Assembly (NCBI GenBank): GCA_014378345.1
Contig: JACMNW010000466.1
Location: 1 to 5,638, forward strand
DNA from: Pseudorhodobacter sp.
GTDB lineage: Bacteria; Pseudomonadota; Alphaproteobacteria; Rhodobacterales; Rhodobacteraceae
Length of the DNA stretch: 5,638 nucleotides
Direction of reading: 5' to 3'
Shown: piece by piece, positions 5,325-5,638 of the stretch
How positions within the stretch are numbered: position 1 is the first letter of the stretch
Layout: each line of letters begins with the position of its first letter
Program-made: the position numbers and the translations under genes
The notes under the pieces: generated by a model
Seen by the model: the letters and a program-made list of their open reading frames with translations, nothing else
Databases searched by the model: none
Told to the model about the DNA's origin: nothing

Positions 5325-5638
5325 TCAACCGCGCCCCGTTGTGCCGCGGCTAAGCTGGCGAATAGACGCCGTCAGCGCAGTGATATCGGACCGCAGATCG
5401 GCGGTACTTTCCTGCCGTCCGGCGGAGATTTCTTCGAGTATCCGCAGCAGTTGCACGTCGATAGACCGCAGGCGCATGCGGCTTTCAGCATCGGAATGCG
5501 CGCCACCTTCGGCGGTGCCAAGGGCGGCAATCAGGCGGTCTTGGCCATCGGCGATGCGGGCAAGGGTGGCGGCTTGGCCAGCCTCTGCCGCCATGCGCTG
5601 TGTCAATAAGCCAATCGCAGTGGCAAGATCGCCGATGC
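5325..5638 (-). CDS. Probable MotA/TolQ/ExbB-family proton channel protein, C-terminal part only
   Basis: The minus-strand frame is open from the right window edge to TGA 5327-5325, giving 104 visible residues and no start, so the gene continues off the window. The visible part is polar, Ala/Arg/Glu-rich and predicted helical (for example RIADGQDRLIAAL and SIDVQLLRILEEI), ending in a Gly/Arg/Thr-rich tail; no membrane segment is included. The identification rests mainly on context: the next gene is a MotB-like OmpA-C protein 2 nt downstream, and Rhodobacteraceae commonly carry such a protein beside an ExbB-like channel protein with a helical cytoplasmic C-terminal extension. A TTG at 5606 could be read as a start, but coding continues smoothly upstream (GDLATAIG), so an internal start is unlikely. 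Other helical proteins cannot be excluded from this fragment alone. Confidence 0.6.
   Translation of the reverse strand, partial: IGDLATAIGLLTQRMAAEAGQAATLARIADGQDRLIAALGTAEGGAHSDAESRMRLRSIDVQLLRILEEISAGRQESTADLRSDITALTASIRQLSRGTTGRG

Noticed and set aside
3757..5638. Zorya anti-phage system
   Set aside because: Only a channel/OmpA pair is visible, the long coil is on the MotB-like rather than the MotA-like partner, and the downstream gene is a DUF2189 membrane protein, not a Zorya effector.

Overview
The window looks like a chromosomal segment of an alphaproteobacterium, most likely a Roseobacter-group Rhodobacteraceae member. This is inferred from the alphaproteobacterial style of ClpA (an IGF loop for ClpP and an alphaproteobacterial type of D1/D2 linker), from a DUF2189 membrane protein, and from an ExbB-like / OmpA-C gene pair of the type common in that family. 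No rRNA, tRNA, CRISPR array or insertion sequence was seen.

Layout. Positions 1-2028 (+) hold the 3' seven-eighths of clpA, the AAA+ unfoldase of the ClpAP protease; its start lies off the left edge. A strong, potentially bidirectional hairpin terminator follows at 2042-2070. Positions 2117-2647 (+) hold a small ccdAB-type toxin-antitoxin module. The antitoxin frame can be followed from an ATG to its natural stop but carries two in-frame nonsense codons, so it is a pseudogene. The CcdB-family toxin frame behind it is complete. Convergent to it, 5 nt away, is a DUF2189 multi-pass membrane protein on the minus strand (2653-3516). A 240-bp spacer (3517-3756) holds a perfect IHF-consensus match and several small inverted repeats. 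The right end is a minus-strand operon: the C-terminal tail of a probable MotA/TolQ/ExbB-type proton-channel protein (5325-5638, cut by the window edge), followed 2 nt later by a MotB-like protein (3757-5322) with one membrane helix, about 330 residues of coiled coil and an OmpA-type peptidoglycan-binding domain.

How they fit together. ClpA, the DUF2189 protein and the channel/OmpA pair look like resident chromosomal genes. The ccd module looks like an accessory insertion placed between clpA's terminator and the DUF2189 gene, now decaying antitoxin-first. The points most worth a second look are the orphaned ccdB toxin behind a doubly interrupted ccdA, a cluster of unusual substitutions in the second substrate-gripping pore loop of ClpA, and the stator-like pair, whose periplasmic coiled coil seems too long to span the periplasm once.
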